Shown here: piece after piece, positions 63,127-64,000 of the stretch
Layout of the letters: every line of letters begins with the position of its first letter
Numbering within the stretch: position 1 is the stretch's first letter
Origin: Atrichornis clamosus
Taxonomy: Eukaryota; Chordata; Aves; Passeriformes; Menuridae
Length of the DNA stretch: 64,000 nt
Direction: 5' to 3'
NCBI GenBank assembly: GCA_013400975.1
Contig: WBMZ01010863.1
Span: 144,828-208,827 of the forward strand
Position numbers and translations under genes: made by a program
The notes under the pieces: generated by a model
Told to the model about the DNA's origin: nothing
What the model saw: only the letters and a program-made list of their open reading frames with translations
The model's database searches: none

Positions 63127-63980
63127 TTTCCCTTTTCTGGGGAAGAAAACAGTAGTGTTAACCACACTGGTTGATGGTCTCCATTTGCTTTCATCTTATG
63201 AGATAGAAAATACAGAATTTTGTTTGAAATGCATTGGTTTGTAGAAACCCAGTGCAGCAGATGATAAAGCAGAATGGATCAAATACATGACATTTTGCTG
63301 CTAAATAAAGCCAGAAACAAGGCTTGGACTGTCAGATGCAGTCCTGTCCTGATAAAAGAAAAGGCCAAGAGTCCTTTCCAAGCACATCGCTGGAATCAGC
63401 AAGCTGCGAGTCCCTTCTCAGCTCATGTGCTGCCTGTGGCATTAACACTTAGGAGTTAATTTGTTTTGCCTACTGATGGGAACTCAGCAGTTCCAAACAG
63501 GGGTATCTGCCAGTTGGTGAAAGCTTTCCCAATTACAACATATTAAAAATGTTTTAATTATTGTTTTAAGTCTGTATTTTATATAGGTGATATAACTCAT
63601 GTTCTCTGCCGTAGAGCAGTCTTCAGCATGCAAGCATGAACATTTGACTAAGTATCTATGCAGTTCAAGCCTACTTATGCCAGACTCTATTCAAGTGGTG
63701 TTTTATACAAATACATACCATATGATGACCTCCTGTGTAACCAAAGGCTGTGAGTATTCAGCTAAGCAAGTTTGTACTCTTACTCCTAAATATACATCCC
63801 ATTTAGTACATGCATCAGTGACCTTAATACTTCTTCACAGAACATGTGAAGCGATAATAAATGTGATGTAGGCACTAATATTATATCTGCTTATCTGGTA
63901 AATTATGTCCTTATCTTAAGTGATGTTTTAAATTAATTGAGCTATTTAAATGAAGAGAGTTAACTTGTACTTAAAAGACT
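63127..63980. other. FAM219A: Non-coding stretch in FAM219A intron 2
   Basis: AT-rich intronic DNA. The open frame at 63599-63871 has no recognisable domain. Confidence 0.55.
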
Positions 63981-64000
63981 CCTTCCCTTCCCTTCCCTTC
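63981..64000. repeat. (CCTTC)n microsatellite, cut by the window end
   Basis: Four exact CCTTC units run to the last base, so the true length is unknown. Avian genomes carry long pyrimidine pentamer arrays of this type. Confidence 0.92.

Larger units (their letters stand above)
46604..64000 (+). other. FAM219A: FAM219A intron 2 (continues past the window)
   Basis: The exon hands on a phase-1 codon. I searched downstream for a frame continuing with the family residues after KLE (KQRELARKG and the following Lys/Asn-rich stretch) and found none to the window end. The intron is therefore at least 17.4 kb in this species. It contains a CR1 fragment, a 28-bp minisatellite and a long hairpin, listed separately. 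Confidence 0.75.

Noticed and set aside
1..64000. CRISPR array, bacterial operon, tRNA or rRNA genes
   Set aside because: Nothing on either strand fits. The repeats are eukaryotic transposon relics and simple repeats, and the single coding exon is spliced.

Overview
This window looks like bird nuclear DNA. It carries several old copies of the CR1 LINE, one with the avian-type terminal ATCATAGA octamer repeats, one retroviral-LTR-like stretch, short tandem repeats and long AT-moderate non-coding DNA. There is no bacterial-style gene packing. The open frames longer than 150 codons show no recognisable domain and are treated as chance.

The one protein-coding feature I can support is a 100-base internal exon at 46504-46603 on the + strand. 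It has a textbook acceptor (pyrimidine tract plus TTAACAG) and donor (GTGAGT). Its 33 codons match, ungapped, the N-terminal part of FAM219A (human C9orf25) as I remember it, including the segment MNYKPSPLQVKL. The rest of the window is therefore read as FAM219A introns: about 46.5 kb upstream (intron 1, or intron 1 plus upstream flank) and about 17.4 kb downstream (intron 2). I found neither exon 1 nor exon 3. Human 9p13 corresponds to the avian Z chromosome, so a Z location is likely by inference.

Layout. 1-31.7 kb: non-coding, with CR1 fragments at 3.3, 7.7, 9.6, 20.5 and 29.4 kb, and an RFX X-box-like site at 10.24 kb. 31.7-33.4 kb: two direct copies of a 175-bp sequence 1,496 bp apart, a MIR-like relic between them and a second possible one just downstream. 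36.1-36.5 kb: a GC box beside homeodomain-like sites. 40.4 kb: an L3/CR1-like relic. 44.1-44.9 kb: the LTR-like region with pentamer and pyrimidine repeats, an N and a small duplication. 45.64 kb: a 24-bp alternating purine-pyrimidine palindrome. 46.5 kb: the FAM219A exon. 56.6 kb: another CR1. 60.27 kb: a 3 x 28-bp minisatellite. 63.05-63.13 kb: a strikingly complementary pre-miRNA-sized hairpin, the best candidate for an undescribed element. 63.98 kb: a CCTTC repeat running off the window edge.

No complete novel multi-gene system is visible. The items most worth follow-up are the hairpin in intron 2 and the 175-bp repeat pair in the upstream intron.
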